Shown one piece after another: positions 45,357-53,997 of a stretch of 64,000 nt of DNA (positions are counted from its first letter, which is position 1; each line of letters begins with the position of its first letter). The position numbers were made by a program, and so were the translations under genes. The notes under the pieces were generated by a model. That model saw only the letters and a list, made by a program, of their open reading frames with translations. It searched no databases and was not told where the DNA came from. Source of the DNA: Frankiaceae bacterium (GTDB lineage: Bacteria > Actinomycetota > Actinomycetes > Mycobacteriales > SCTD01); the NCBI GenBank assembly GCA_016650445.1, contig JAENVS010000036.1, positions 99,116 to 163,115 on the forward strand, in the 5' to 3' direction.

Positions 45357-46241
45357 GTGGCCGTACTCTCCGCGCTGAGGCGCCGGCGCCCGCCTGGGCC
45401 CGGCGGCCGTCCGCGCGAGGCCGTGGTGCTGTCGGGCGGCGGCAGCCTGGGAGCGGTGCAGATCGGTGCGCTCCGGGCATTGCTCGAAGCCGGGATCAAG
45501 CCGGACGTCTTCATCGGCTGCTCCGTCGGGGCGCTGAACGCCGCCTCGATCGCCATCGACCCCACGCTCGCTCGGCTCAAAGAGATCGAGACCATCTGGC
45601 GCTCCCTCGACCGCAAGGACGTGTTCGGGGGCAACCGGCGCATGCTCGCGACGCACCTCGTCCGCGGTCACGCGCACCTGTACGAGCCGGACGCCCTGCG
45701 TGCGCTCGTTCGTCGTGCCGTCCCGATCGCAGACCTCGGTGACACAGGCGTGCCGGTCCACGTCGTGACCACCGACCTGCACAGCGGCCGTCCGTGCTGG
45801 TGGACGACGGGAGACCCGGTTGCGGTGCTGTCGGCCAGTGCCTGCCTACCTGCCGTGTTCCCGCCAGTTCCGCTGGGCGAAAGCCTGCACGTCGACGGCG
45901 GCGTCACGTGTCCGGTGCCGACCGAGCGCGCCCTGGACCTCGGTGCGGTCCGGACCTGGGTGCTCGACGTGACCGGCGGCGTCATGGGGCGGCGGGACGA
46001 TCGCATGAACGCGCTCGACGTGCTGCTGCTCTCGTTCGCGATCACCCGGTCCCACCTCGACCCGGGCAGTGGAGCTCGACCCGGCCAGCGGATCGTGCGG
46101 CTGCCGCGACCCCAGCTCGACAACCACGAGCTCCGTGACTTCTCGAAGACCCCGATGCTCATGGACCTCGGCTACACCGCGATGGCCGAGGTGGTCGGCA
46201 AGGAGCTCGCCGCCGTGCCCCTCCCGCGGCGACCGCTGTAG
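45357..46241 (+). CDS. Patatin-like phospholipase
   Basis: Patatin-fold lipases use a Ser-Asp dyad. The oxyanion loop is VVLSGGGSLGAVQIGALRAL, the nucleophile elbow is FIGCSVGALNAAS (GxSxG) and the aspartate is in LHVDGGVTCPVP (DGG). The start is uncertain: I use GTG at 45357, just after the previous stop, which gives 294 residues; a GTG at 45291 would add 22 residues and overlap the preceding gene by 62 nt. There is no signal peptide, so it should act in the cytoplasm or at the inner membrane face. Confidence 0.88.
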   Translation: MAVLSALRRRRPPGPGGRPREAVVLSGGGSLGAVQIGALRALLEAGIKPDVFIGCSVGALNAASIAIDPTLARLKEIETIWRSLDRKDVFGGNRRMLATHLVRGHAHLYEPDALRALVRRAVPIADLGDTGVPVHVVTTDLHSGRPCWWTTGDPVAVLSASACLPAVFPPVPLGESLHVDGGVTCPVPTERALDLGAVRTWVLDVTGGVMGRRDDRMNALDVLLLSFAITRSHLDPGSGARPGQRIVRLPRPQLDNHELRDFSKTPMLMDLGYTAMAEVVGKELAAVPLPRRPL

Positions 46242-46242
46242 C

Positions 46243-47469
46243 TCAGCTCGCCTCGGCGAACAGCTCCTTCAACCTGGCCAGGCCCTTCTCGATGTCGGCG
46301 TCGCTGAGCGCGTAGGACAGGCGGAAGTAGCCGGGGGTGCCGAAGGCCTCGCCCGGCACCACCGCGACGCCGACCTCGTCGAGGAGCAGCTCGGCCAGCT
46401 CGGCCGAGGTCTGCGGCGTCCGCCCGCGCAGGCTCTTGCCCAGCACGCCCTTCACCGAGGGGTAGCAGTAGAACGCGCCCTCGGGCTCCGGGCAGGTGAC
46501 GCCCGGCACCTCGTTGAGCAACCGGACCATCAGCCGGCGGCGCCGGTCGAACGCGGAGCGCATCTCGGCGACGGCGGACAGGTCTCCCGTCATCGCCTCG
46601 AGAGCGGCGGCCTGGGAGACGTTGGCGACGTTGGACGTGGCGTGCGACTGCAGGTTGGTCGCGGCCTTGACGACGTCGGCCGGGCCGATGAGCCACCCGA
46701 CCCGCCACCCGGTCATCGCGTAGGTCTTCGCCACCCCGTTCACGACGACACAGGTGTCGGCCAGCGCGGGCACGGCGACCGGCATGGACACGTGCTCGGC
46801 GTCGCCGTACACGAGGTGTTCGTAGATCTCGTCGGCGACGACCCAGATGCCGTGCTCGACGGCCCAGCGCCCGACGGCCTCGACCTCCGCCGGCGTGGCA
46901 ACAGCCCCTGTCGGGTTGGACGGCGAGCACCACAGCAGGACCTTGGTCCGCTCCGTGCGCGCGGCCTCGAGCTGCGCGACCTGCACGCGGTATCCGGAGG
47001 ACTCGTCGGTGTGCACCTCGACGGGGACGCCACCGGCGAGGCGGATCGCCTCCGGGTAGGTCGTCCAGTACGGCGCAGGCAGCAGCACCTCGTCGCCCGG
47101 GTCGAGCAGGGTCGCGAACGCCTCGTACACGGCCTGCTTGCCGCCGTTCGTCACGAGCACCTGGCCGGCCGACACGTCGTACCCGCTGTCCCGCTTGGTC
47201 TTCGCGGCGATGGCCTCCTTCAGCTCCGGCAGGCCGCCGGCGGGGGTGTAGCGGTGGAACCGCGGCTCACGCGCGGCCCGCACGGCGGCCTCGACGATGG
47301 CCGCCGGCGTGGCGAAGTCGGGCTCACCGGCGCCGAACCCGATGACGTCCTCGCCGGCCGCCTTCTTCGCCTTCGCCTTGGCATCGACCGCCAGCGTCGC
47401 GGACTCGGCGATGCCGCCGATCCTGGCTGAGGTACGGCGTCGCGACGTCGGGCTGGGAACGGGGCTCAT
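46243..47469 (-). CDS. Aspartate-type PLP-dependent aminotransferase (class I)
   Basis: This fold-type I aminotransferase (408 residues) transfers amino groups between aspartate (or a related amino acid) and 2-oxoglutarate. Visible are the family start [14 protein letters not shown], the cofactor Asn region [25 protein letters not shown], the PLP lysine in [18 protein letters not shown] and the Arg at the C-terminal FRLSYALSD. The position next to tRNA-Trp-secE is the usual one in actinobacteria. It converges on the patatin gene with 1 nt between stops. The substrate may also be aromatic. Confidence 0.92.
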   Translation of the reverse strand: MSPVPSPTSRRRTSARIGGIAESATLAVDAKAKAKKAAGEDVIGFGAGEPDFATPAAIVEAAVRAAREPRFHRYTPAGGLPELKEAIAAKTKRDSGYDVSAGQVLVTNGGKQAVYEAFATLLDPGDEVLLPAPYWTTYPEAIRLAGGVPVEVHTDESSGYRVQVAQLEAARTERTKVLLWCSPSNPTGAVATPAEVEAVGRWAVEHGIWVVADEIYEHLVYGDAEHVSMPVAVPALADTCVVVNGVAKTYAMTGWRVGWLIGPADVVKAATNLQSHATSNVANVSQAAALEAMTGDLSAVAEMRSAFDRRRRLMVRLLNEVPGVTCPEPEGAFYCYPSVKGVLGKSLRGRTPQTSAELAELLLDEVGVAVVPGEAFGTPGYFRLSYALSDADIEKGLARLKELFAEAS

Positions 47470-47541
47470 GCCCCCATCGTCCCAAGAGCGCTGCCGGTCG
47501 GTCCACCGGGTTGCGCGGAGGGCGCGACCGGGGGCCGCGGG

Positions 47542-47571
47542 TTGGTCCGCGACCGCGGGAGCCCGTACACT
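47542..47571 (+). promoter_or_regulatory. Candidate promoter of tRNA-Trp-secE-nusG
   Basis: TTGGTC (47542-47547), an 18-nt spacer and TACACT (47566-47571) fit a housekeeping sigma promoter. The tRNA begins 77 nt downstream. It lies divergent to the aminotransferase ATG. Only sequence resemblance supports it. Confidence 0.45.
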
Positions 47572-47647
47572 CGTCGTTCTGGGGGCTCGACGCCTCTGCT
47601 CCGGCGCGCCCGCGCACCGGTCGGCAGGGTCTGGCCCGGTCCCCCGG

Positions 47648-47721
47648 AGGGGTGTAGCTCAGTTGGCCAGAGCGCCGGTCTCCAAAACCGGATGTCGCAG
47701 GTTCGACTCCTGTCACCCCTG
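47648..47721 (+). tRNA. tRNA-Trp (CCA)
   Basis: AGGGGTG pairs with CACCCCT, with the discriminator G expected of tRNA-Trp. The anticodon stem CCGGT/ACCGG encloses CTCCAAA (CCA). The D and T arms are regular. tRNA-Trp directly before secE is a conserved arrangement in this phylum. Confidence 0.97.
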
Positions 47722-47783
47722 CAGGCCGACACCCCACCAGTCATGACGTACGACGACACGCCCGACAAGAGACGAGGGACCGC

Positions 47784-48059
47784 GTGAGCGACAGCACAGG
47801 CACTGCCCTGGGCAGTCCGTCGCGCGACGGCGGCGGCACCGAACGCGCCAACCGCGCGGAGCGTCAGGGCCGCATCCGCAACATCGGCACGTTCTACAAG
47901 CAGGTCGTCGCCGAGCTCCGCAAGGTGATCTGGCCGACCCGCAAGGAGCTCGTCACCTACACGACCGTCGTCGTCGTCTTCGTCCTCATCATCACCGCGC
48001 TGGTGGCGATCTTCGACCTCGCATTCGGCAAGGCCGTGCTCGCGATCTTCGGCGAGTAG
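47784..48059 (+). CDS. secE: Preprotein translocase subunit SecE
   Basis: SecE clamps the SecY channel. The 91 residues have a hydrophilic N-terminal part, the amphipathic signature [20 protein letters not shown] and a single C-terminal membrane helix ([20 protein letters not shown]). This is the short, one-helix form of Gram-positive bacteria. The GTG follows GAGGGAC. nusG starts 44 nt later. Confidence 0.96.
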   Translation: MSDSTGTALGSPSRDGGGTERANRAERQGRIRNIGTFYKQVVAELRKVIWPTRKELVTYTTVVVVFVLIITALVAIFDLAFGKAVLAIFGE

Positions 48060-48103
48060 CACCAGCCCTGCCCGCCAGCCCCGACCCTCGACCAGAACAG
48101 GAC

Positions 48104-48874
48104 GTGTCCGTGTCCGAGTACAGCCTCCCGACCGACGAGCAGCCCCTCGACGGGCCCACGTCGGAGCAGGGCGAGGCCGTCGAAGGCACCCCTGACGCGT
48201 ACGCCGCTCCCGAGGGGGAGCCGACGCCCGCCGAGACCGAGACCGAGGCCGCCGCCGAGACCGAGGCCGCCGCGGAGGAGCCCGTCGCCGAGCCGGTGGA
48301 CCCTGACGACCCCGCGGAGCAGCTCCGGCAGAGCCTGGGCAGCCTGCCGGGCGACTGGTACGTCGTGCACTCGTACGCCGGCTACGAGAACAAGGTGAAG
48401 ACCAACCTCGAGAGCCGCATCTCCAGCCTCAACATGGAGGACTACATCTTCCAGATCGAGGTCCCGACCGAGGAGGTCATGGAGGTCAAGGGCGGCAAGC
48501 GTCAGGCCGTCGTGCGCAAGAAGCTGCCCGGCTACCTGTTCGTCCGCATGGACCTCACCGACGAGTCGTGGTCGGCCGTCCGCAACACCCCCGGCGTGAC
48601 CGGCTTCGTCGGCCAGACGTCACGCCCGACGCCGCTGACCGTCGACGAGGTCGTCAAGCAGCTCGCGCCGCCGAAGCAGAAGACGGTCGTCGCCCAGAAG
48701 GCGGTCGACTTCGAGGTCGGCGAGTCGATCACGGTCACCGACGGTCCTTTCGCCACGCTCCCGGCGACCATCAACGAGATCAACCTCGACAGCCAGAAGC
48801 TCAAGGTGCTGGTGTCGATCTTCGGCCGCGAGACGCCGGTCGAGCTGTCCTTCAACCAGGTCGCGAAGCTCTAA
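48104..48874 (+). CDS. nusG: Transcription termination/antitermination protein NusG
   Basis: NusG binds the RNA polymerase clamp and couples it to Rho or ribosomes. The NGN domain (about 80-190) begins [18 protein letters not shown] and includes [17 protein letters not shown] and TPGVTGFVG. The KOW domain closes the protein ([20 protein letters not shown]). The first 75 residues are an acidic Glu/Ala/Pro-rich leader, longer than in E. coli but seen in other actinobacteria. Two GTG codons, 6 nt apart, could start it. The total is 256 residues. Confidence 0.96.
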   Translation: MSVSEYSLPTDEQPLDGPTSEQGEAVEGTPDAYAAPEGEPTPAETETEAAAETEAAAEEPVAEPVDPDDPAEQLRQSLGSLPGDWYVVHSYAGYENKVKTNLESRISSLNMEDYIFQIEVPTEEVMEVKGGKRQAVVRKKLPGYLFVRMDLTDESWSAVRNTPGVTGFVGQTSRPTPLTVDEVVKQLAPPKQKTVVAQKAVDFEVGESITVTDGPFATLPATINEINLDSQKLKVLVSIFGRETPVELSFNQVAKL

Positions 48875-48902
48875 GAGCTCTCGCCTACTCAGGAAAAGAC
48901 TC

Positions 48903-49334
48903 ATGCCCCCCAAGAAGAAGCTCGCCGGCATCATCAAGCTGCAGATCAAGGCCGGTGCGGCGACCCCGGCGCCGCCCGTCGGTCCGGCCCTGGGCCAGCA
49001 CGGCGTCAACATCATGGAGTTCTGCAAGGCCTACAACGCGGCGACGGAGTCCCAGCGCGGCGACATCGTGCCGGTCGAGATCTCCGTGTTCGAGGACCGG
49101 TCGTTCACCTTCATCACGAAGACGCCACCCGCTGCGCGCCTCATCCTCAAGGCCGCCGGGGTCGAGAAGGGCTCGGCCGTCCCGCACAAGACCAAGGTCG
49201 CGACCATCTCCAAGGCGCAGGTCCGCGAGATCGCCCAGACCAAGCTCGCCGACCTCAACGCCAACGACCTCGACGCCGCCGAGAAGATCATCGCCGGGAC
49301 CGCCCGCTCGATGGGCATCACCGTTAGCGGCTAG
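48903..49334 (+). CDS. rplK: 50S ribosomal protein L11
   Basis: L11 (143 residues, normal length) forms the GTPase-associated stalk base. The sequence shows [39 protein letters not shown] and the end [15 protein letters not shown]. It lies 28 nt after nusG, and rplA follows after a 95-nt leader, as in most bacteria. Confidence 0.97.
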   Translation: MPPKKKLAGIIKLQIKAGAATPAPPVGPALGQHGVNIMEFCKAYNAATESQRGDIVPVEISVFEDRSFTFITKTPPAARLILKAAGVEKGSAVPHKTKVATISKAQVREIAQTKLADLNANDLDAAEKIIAGTARSMGITVSG

Positions 49335-49429
49335 CAGCAGCACAGCCCCGCACCACCTGTGGGAGGGCCCGGAACGTCCGAGTCCGCTTGCACCACGACT
49401 GCAGCACACGGCTGCAGAGAGGCACGACC

Positions 49430-50164
49430 ATGAAGCGCAGCAAGGCGTACCGCACCGCCGCGGAGAAGATCGACTTCGACCGGATCTACACGCCGTACGA
49501 AGCGATCAAGCTCGCCAGGGAGACGTCGACGACCAAGTACGACGCCACCGTCGAGGTCGCGATGGTGCTGGGTGTCGACCCCCGCAAGGCCGACCAGATG
49601 GTGCGCGGCACCGTCAACCTGCCGCACGGCACCGGCAAGACCGCCCGCGTGATCGTCTTCGCGACGGGTGACAAGGCGGCTGAGGCCGAGGCCGCCGGCG
49701 CCGACGTCGTCGGTGGCGACGATCTGATCGAGCGCATCCAGGGTGGCTTCCTCGACTTCGACGCGGCCGTCGCCACGCCCGACCAGATGGGCAAGGTCGG
49801 CCGCATCGCCCGGATCCTCGGGCCGCGTGGGCTCATGCCCAACCCGAAGACCGGGACCGTGACCGCCGACGTCGGCAAGGCCGTCAGCGACATCAAGGGC
49901 GGCAAGGTCAACTTCCGCGTCGACAAGCAGGCCAACCTGCACCTGGTGATCGGCAAGGCCTCCTTCGACGAGACCAAGCTCGTGGAGAACTACGCCGCGG
50001 CTCTCGACGAGGTCAACCGCGCGAAGCCGTCGTCGTCCAAGGGCAAGTACCTCAAGAAGGTCGTCGTGACCACGACGATGGGTCCCGGCATCGCCGTCGA
50101 CCCCAACCGCACGCGCAACCTGCTGGCCGACGCCGAAGTGGCGGCCGGCACCGCCGACTCCTGA
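49430..50164 (+). CDS. rplA: 50S ribosomal protein L1
   Basis: L1 (244 residues) binds 23S rRNA at the L1 stalk and represses its own mRNA. Motifs include [54 protein letters not shown] and the end [15 protein letters not shown]. The ATG follows GAGAGG. A small hairpin (CTGCAG with CTGCAG around CACACGG) precedes it, but an L1 operator could not be identified with certainty. Confidence 0.97.
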   Translation: MKRSKAYRTAAEKIDFDRIYTPYEAIKLARETSTTKYDATVEVAMVLGVDPRKADQMVRGTVNLPHGTGKTARVIVFATGDKAAEAEAAGADVVGGDDLIERIQGGFLDFDAAVATPDQMGKVGRIARILGPRGLMPNPKTGTVTADVGKAVSDIKGGKVNFRVDKQANLHLVIGKASFDETKLVENYAAALDEVNRAKPSSSKGKYLKKVVVTTTMGPGIAVDPNRTRNLLADAEVAAGTADS

Positions 50165-50182
50165 GCCCCTGCTAGTCTGACC

Positions 50183-50332
50183 GCTGCCAAAGACCGCTGG
50201 TCGCCATCTGCTCGCAGGTGGTCGAAGGTCCCGCATCCGCGGGCGGCCCGCGCAGGTGAACACGGACAGACCCGCTGATCCTGGCGGGCCTCTGACGCCC
50301 CGTGCGCATCTGCGCCGGGGCGTTCGTCGTTG
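50183..50332 (+). ncRNA. L10 leader (autoregulatory RNA upstream of rplJ)
   Basis: The segment has the typical actinobacterial L10-leader blocks: CCAAAGACCGCTGGTCG, CTGCTCGCAGGTGG, CCCGCATCCGCGGGCGG and CGCGCAGGTGAACACG. It ends in a strong hairpin (50295-50323): ACGCCCCG pairs with CGGGGCGT and GCGCA with TGCGC, followed by TCGTCGTTG. In known cases the L10-L12 complex binds this leader to limit its own synthesis; the hairpin may act as an attenuator. Exact ends are approximate. Confidence 0.8.
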
Positions 50333-50377
50333 CGGAACCTCTGACGAGCTGACCCGCACCGACATCGAAGGAGGCCC

Positions 50378-51241
50378 ATGGCGACCGACACTGCATCAGG
50401 GACTGCCGTGACCCACACCCGGGCGACCGTGCACCCGGAGAAGGCCGACGTGGTGGCCGAGCTGGCCGAGGCGTTCCGCGCCTCGTCCGCTGCGGTGCTC
50501 ACCGAGTACCGCGGCCTCACCGTCAAGCAGCTCCAGGAGCTGCGTCGGGCGATGGGCGCCGACACGACGTACTCCGTCACGAAGAACACCCTGACCAAGC
50601 TCGCGGCCCAGGCTGCCGGCCTGACCGGCCTCGACAGCCTGCTGTCCGGTCCGACGGCGGTCGCCTTCGTCAAGGGCGACCCGGTCGAGGCGGCCAAGGG
50701 GCTGCGCGACTTCGGCAAGGCCAACCCCGCGCTCGTGGTCAAGGGCGGCGTGCTCGACGGCAAGACGCTGTCGGTCGACGAGATCCGCAAGCTTGCCGAC
50801 CTCGAGTCGCGCGAGGTCCTGCTCGCCAAGCTGGCGGGGGCCATGAAGGCCTCGCTCACGCAGGCCGTCTACCTGTTCAACGCCCCGCTCGCGCAGGCCG
50901 CCCGCCTCGTCGGAGCCCTCCAGGCCAAGGCCGAGGCAGACCCGAGCGTCCTTGGCGGCGGAGCCGGTACGCCGGCTGCCGAGCCGGAGGCACCCGCCGC
51001 CACTGAGGAGGCGCCGGAGGCACCCGCCGCCGAGGCACCCGCTGTCGACGAGCCGGCCGAGGCCCCCGTCGTCGAGGCTGCTGCCGGCGACGACACCCCC
51101 GCCGCCGACACGGTCACGGCCGAGGCCGAGCCCGCTGCCGAGACCGACGAGACCAGCACGACCGACGAGACCAGCACGACCGACGAGACCAGCACGACCG
51201 ACGAGACCAGCACGACCGACGAGACCAGCACGACCGAGTAA
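50378..51241 (+). CDS. rplJ: 50S ribosomal protein L10 with long repeat-bearing acidic tail
   Basis: L10 anchors L7/L12 dimers on the ribosome. The normal domain (about 1-185) shows [49 protein letters not shown] and the L12-binding helix near the end. A tail of about 100 residues then follows: Pro/Ala/Glu-rich, ending in tandem TDETST hexapeptides. The total of 287 residues compares with about 175 in most bacteria. The ATG follows AAGGAGG at 5 nt. The stop is 70 nt before rplL. Confidence 0.96.
   Translation: MATDTASGTAVTHTRATVHPEKADVVAELAEAFRASSAAVLTEYRGLTVKQLQELRRAMGADTTYSVTKNTLTKLAAQAAGLTGLDSLLSGPTAVAFVKGDPVEAAKGLRDFGKANPALVVKGGVLDGKTLSVDEIRKLADLESREVLLAKLAGAMKASLTQAVYLFNAPLAQAARLVGALQAKAEADPSVLGGGAGTPAAEPEAPAATEEAPEAPAAEAPAVDEPAEAPVVEAAAGDDTPAADTVTAEAEPAAETDETSTTDETSTTDETSTTDETSTTDETSTTE
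51143..51232 (+). repeat. Five perfect 18-bp tandem repeats in the 3' end of rplJ
   Basis: The unit ACCGACGAGACCAGCACG is repeated five times without a mismatch and stays in frame (TDETST). Exact DNA identity shows recent expansion by slippage or unequal crossover. Copy number is likely to vary between strains. Confidence 0.95.
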
Positions 51242-51311
51242 CCGGCTCCGGCCGCCGTACGACCCCCACCCGCAACGCCGGAGACCGGCACAGACACCAA
51301 GGAGCTACACC

Positions 51312-51704
51312 ATGGCGAAGCTCAGCACCGACGAGCTGCTCGACCAGTTCAAGGAGATGACGCTGATCGAGCTCTCAGAGTTCGTGAAGCAGTTCGAGGA
51401 GACCTTCGGCGTCACCGCCGCGGCTCCCGTCGCCGTCGCGGCCGCCCCGGCCGCCGGTGGTGGCGGCGGCGGAGCCGAGGAGGAGGCCGCACAGGACGAG
51501 TTCGACGTCATCCTCGAAGCGGCCGGCGACAAGAAGATCCAGGTCATCAAGGAGGTGCGCACGCTGACGTCCCTCGGTCTCAAGGAGGCCAAGGACCTCG
51601 TCGACGCCGCCCCCAAGCCGGTCCTGGAGAAGGTCACCAAGGAGGCGGCCGAGAAGGCGAAGGCCGCCCTCGAGGGTGCCGGCGCCACGGTCACCCTCAA
51701 GTAG
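51312..51704 (+). CDS. rplL: 50S ribosomal protein L7/L12
   Basis: L7/L12 recruits translation factors. The 130 residues have the N-terminal dimer domain ([20 protein letters not shown]), an Ala/Gly-rich hinge (about 38-58) and the C-terminal domain with [40 protein letters not shown] and [14 protein letters not shown]. The ATG follows AAGGAG. A strong terminator 14 nt after the stop separates it from the mce operon. Confidence 0.97.
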   Translation: MAKLSTDELLDQFKEMTLIELSEFVKQFEETFGVTAAAPVAVAAAPAAGGGGGGAEEEAAQDEFDVILEAAGDKKIQVIKEVRTLTSLGLKEAKDLVDAAPKPVLEKVTKEAAEKAKAALEGAGATVTLK

Positions 51705-51718
51705 TCCCAGCACGTTCC

Positions 51719-51762
51719 CCGGAGGGGCGGCCGCCGCAAGGCAGCCGCCCCTCCGGTGTTGT
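51719..51762 (+). terminator. Rho-independent-type terminator after rplL
   Basis: CCGGAGGGGCGGC (51719-51731) pairs perfectly with GCCGCCCCTCCGG (51744-51756), a 13-bp stem with a 12-nt loop, followed by TGTTGT. It closes the ribosomal protein transcript. Confidence 0.85.
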
Positions 51763-51791
51763 GCAACCACGCAATGACCCCATTCGGTGAC

Positions 51792-51808
51792 ACGTGCGGT
51801 ACGCACGT
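51792..51808 (+). promoter_or_regulatory. Inverted repeat upstream of the mce operon
   Basis: ACGTGCG-GTA-CGCACGT is an exact 7-bp inverted repeat with a 3-nt spacer, 136 nt before the MlaF start and about 12 nt before a -10-like TAGGAC (51820-51825). The spacing suits a TetR- or GntR-type dimer, both of which control mce operons in mycobacteria. It is not the KstR motif. Confidence 0.5.
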
Positions 51809-51819
51809 ATTCTGCGGGG

Positions 51820-51843
51820 TAGGACCTGTGAGTACGGTCACAG
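51820..51843 (+). promoter_or_regulatory. TGTGA-N6-TCACA palindrome at the mce promoter
   Basis: CTGTGA-GTACGG-TCACAG (51826-51843) is the exact CRP consensus arrangement and has the same outer bases as the two Rex operators in this window, but its core lacks the flanking A and T that Rex prefers (TGTGAA/TTCACA). It starts directly after a -10-like TAGGAC (51820-51825), so it would cover the transcription start, as at the menaquinone reductase promoter. Confidence 0.6.
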
Positions 51844-51943
51844 ATGATCTTGATCCCGGCTCCCCCGCCGGATCCGAGGTCGATGTGGCCGGGGCGCGGC
51901 GCTGCCGCCGCCCGTTCCGACGAGTTCCGACTGGAGTCGCGCT

Positions 51944-53212
51944 GTGGGTGTCGAGATCCGCGTCGAGAACCTCACGAAGCGCTTCGGTCGGCAGACCATC
52001 TGGGAGGACGTCTCCCTGACGCTGCCGGCAGGCGAGATCAGCGTGCTGCTCGGGCCGTCCGGCACCGGCAAGTCGGTCTTCCTCAAGACGCTGATCGGTC
52101 TCCTCAAGCCCGAGAACGGCGCGATCTGGATCGACGGCAAGGACCTCACCAAGGTCCGCGAGAAGGAGCTCTACGAGATCCGCAAGCTGTTCGGGGTGCT
52201 GTTCCAGGACGGCGCACTGTTCGGATCGCAGAACCTGTTCGACAACATCGCGTTCCCGCTGCGCGAGCACACCAAGAAGACCGAGCGCGAGATCAAGGAC
52301 ATCGTGCTCGAGAAGATGGAGCTCACCGGCCTCACCGGAGCGGAGCGCAAGCTCCCCGGGGAGATCTCCGGCGGTATGCGCAAGCGGGCCGGCCTGGCGC
52401 GGGCGCTCGTCCTCGACCCGCAGATCCTGTTGTTCGACGAGCCCGACTCCGGTCTCGACCCGGTCCGCACGTCCTACCTCAACCAGCTCATCGTCGACCT
52501 CAACGCGCAGATCGAGGCGACGTTCCTGATCGTCACCCACGACATCAGCACGGCCCGCACCGTCCCCGACAACATCGGGCTGCTGTACCGGCGTCACCTC
52601 GCGATGTTCGGCCCCCGCGAGATGCTGCTGTCCAGCAACGAGCCGGTCGTCCGGCAGTTCCTGAACGGCCAGCGCCAGGGTCCGATCGGCATGGCGGAGG
52701 AGAAGGACGCCGGCGAGCTGGCCGCAGAGGCCGAGAGCGGCGAGGAGCAGGCCAAGCTCCCCCCGATCCCGGTCCAGCTGCCGACCAGCGACGGCCGCAA
52801 GCGCAACACCCAGCGCCCGCCGGGGTCCTGGCTCAAGGAGCACGGTGTCGTGCCGCCGAAGGGGTCGTTCGAGGGTATCGACGTCGACGTGCCCACGGGG
52901 AGCGGCAAGACCGGCTGGGAGGGCGAGATCCCGAGCCCCAGGGGCCGCTCCCGCAACGGCTCGGGCAGCAGCAACGTCGAGGTGGTTGCGCCTGCCGACG
53001 TACGTCAGGCCGACGCCGACGGCTCCGAGGCCGGCTCACCCGACAGCGAGGTCCACGCTTCGGACAGCGACGCCCCCCGCCGGCGCCCCCCTGCCAAGAC
53101 CGCGGCCAAGACCGCCCGCAAACCCGCGGCCAAGACCGCGGCCAAGACCGCGGCCACATCGACGGCGAAGAAGGCGCCGCTGCCCAGCGGGCGCTCGCGA
53201 GGCAACTCATGA
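51944..53212 (+). CDS. Mce/MlaF-type ABC transporter ATPase with histone-like tail
   Basis: This is the ATPase of an Mce lipid importer (Mkl/MlaF family). The ABC domain (about 4-245) has Walker A GPSGTGKS (37-44), signature ISGGMRKRAGLARAL, Walker B ILLFDEPDSGLDP and the switch IVTHD. The next 180 residues are low-complexity and end in a Lys/Ala/Thr stretch (AKTAARKPAAKTA-type repeats, then STAKKAPLPSGRSR) like histone H1 tails. Orthologues of about 350 residues also extend past the domain, but a basic KTAAK tail is unusual. The GTG start is followed by yrbE genes. Confidence 0.92.
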   Translation: MGVEIRVENLTKRFGRQTIWEDVSLTLPAGEISVLLGPSGTGKSVFLKTLIGLLKPENGAIWIDGKDLTKVREKELYEIRKLFGVLFQDGALFGSQNLFDNIAFPLREHTKKTEREIKDIVLEKMELTGLTGAERKLPGEISGGMRKRAGLARALVLDPQILLFDEPDSGLDPVRTSYLNQLIVDLNAQIEATFLIVTHDISTARTVPDNIGLLYRRHLAMFGPREMLLSSNEPVVRQFLNGQRQGPIGMAEEKDAGELAAEAESGEEQAKLPPIPVQLPTSDGRKRNTQRPPGSWLKEHGVVPPKGSFEGIDVDVPTGSGKTGWEGEIPSPRGRSRNGSGSSNVEVVAPADVRQADADGSEAGSPDSEVHASDSDAPRRRPPAKTAAKTARKPAAKTAAKTAATSTAKKAPLPSGRSRGNS

Positions 53213-53222
53213 TGGCGGCCTG

Positions 53223-53996
53223 ATGGCGTTCGCGCCCGCCGCGCCGGTGCGTGCTGCCGGCGACTTCTTCGCGCTGTCCCTCGACGTGCTGCGAAGCCTG
53301 TTCAAGCGACCGTTCCAGGGGGCGGAGTTCGTCCAGCAGGCCTGGTTCATCGCGAGCGTGACGATCCTGCCCACGGCGCTGGTCTCCATCCCGTTCGGTG
53401 CCGTGCTCGCGCTCCAGGTCGGCAACCTGACCAAGCAGATCGGCGCGCAGTCGTTCACCGGAGCCGTCGCCGTCCTGGGCATCGTCCGCGAGGCCAGTCC
53501 GATCGTGACCGCGTTGCTCATCGCCGGGGCCGGCGGCTCCGCGATCTGTGCCGACCTCGGCTCACGCAAGATCCGCGACGAGATCGACGCGATGGAGGTG
53601 CTGGGCGTCAGCCCCCTGCAGCGACTGGTCGTGCCCCGCGTTCTCGCGACCATGCTCGTTGCGTTCTTCCTCAACGGCCTCGTGTCCGTCGTCGGCGTCG
53701 TCGGCGGCTACTTCTTCAACGTCATCCTGCAGGGCGGTACGCCGGGTGCCTACCTGTCGTCGTTCACCGCCCTGGCGCAGCTGCCCGACCTGTACGTCGG
53801 ACAGCTCAAGGCCGTCATCTTCGGGATGATCGCCGCGCTCGTGGCGTCGTACAAGGGACTCAACGCGAAGGGCGGTCCGAAGGGCGTGGGTGACGCCGTC
53901 AACCAGAGCGTCGTCATCTCCTTCATGCTGCTGTTCCTGACCAACTTCATCATCACGGCCGTGTACTTCCAGATCGTCCCGCAGAAGGGGGGCTGA
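53223..53996 (+). CDS. MlaE/YrbE-type permease, first subunit
   Basis: YrbE/MlaE proteins form the membrane core of Mce transporters. The 257 residues show an N-terminal amphipathic segment and five or so helices. The family signature is VREASPIVTALLIAGAGGSA, followed by ADLGSRKIRDEIDAMEVLGV, the cytoplasmic coupling loop that contacts the ATPase. It starts 10 nt after the ATPase stop and ends 1 nt before the second permease. Confidence 0.94.
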   Translation: MAFAPAAPVRAAGDFFALSLDVLRSLFKRPFQGAEFVQQAWFIASVTILPTALVSIPFGAVLALQVGNLTKQIGAQSFTGAVAVLGIVREASPIVTALLIAGAGGSAICADLGSRKIRDEIDAMEVLGVSPLQRLVVPRVLATMLVAFFLNGLVSVVGVVGGYFFNVILQGGTPGAYLSSFTALAQLPDLYVGQLKAVIFGMIAALVASYKGLNAKGGPKGVGDAVNQSVVISFMLLFLTNFIITAVYFQIVPQKGG

Positions 53997-53997
53997 G

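Noticed and set aside
47324..47737. Minus-strand open frame over tRNA-Trp
   Set aside because: It reads across a certain tRNA gene and the aminotransferase promoter, with no supporting motif.
51143..51232. CRISPR-like periodicity in rplJ
   Set aside because: Units are contiguous 18-mers in frame inside a ribosomal protein gene, with no spacers.
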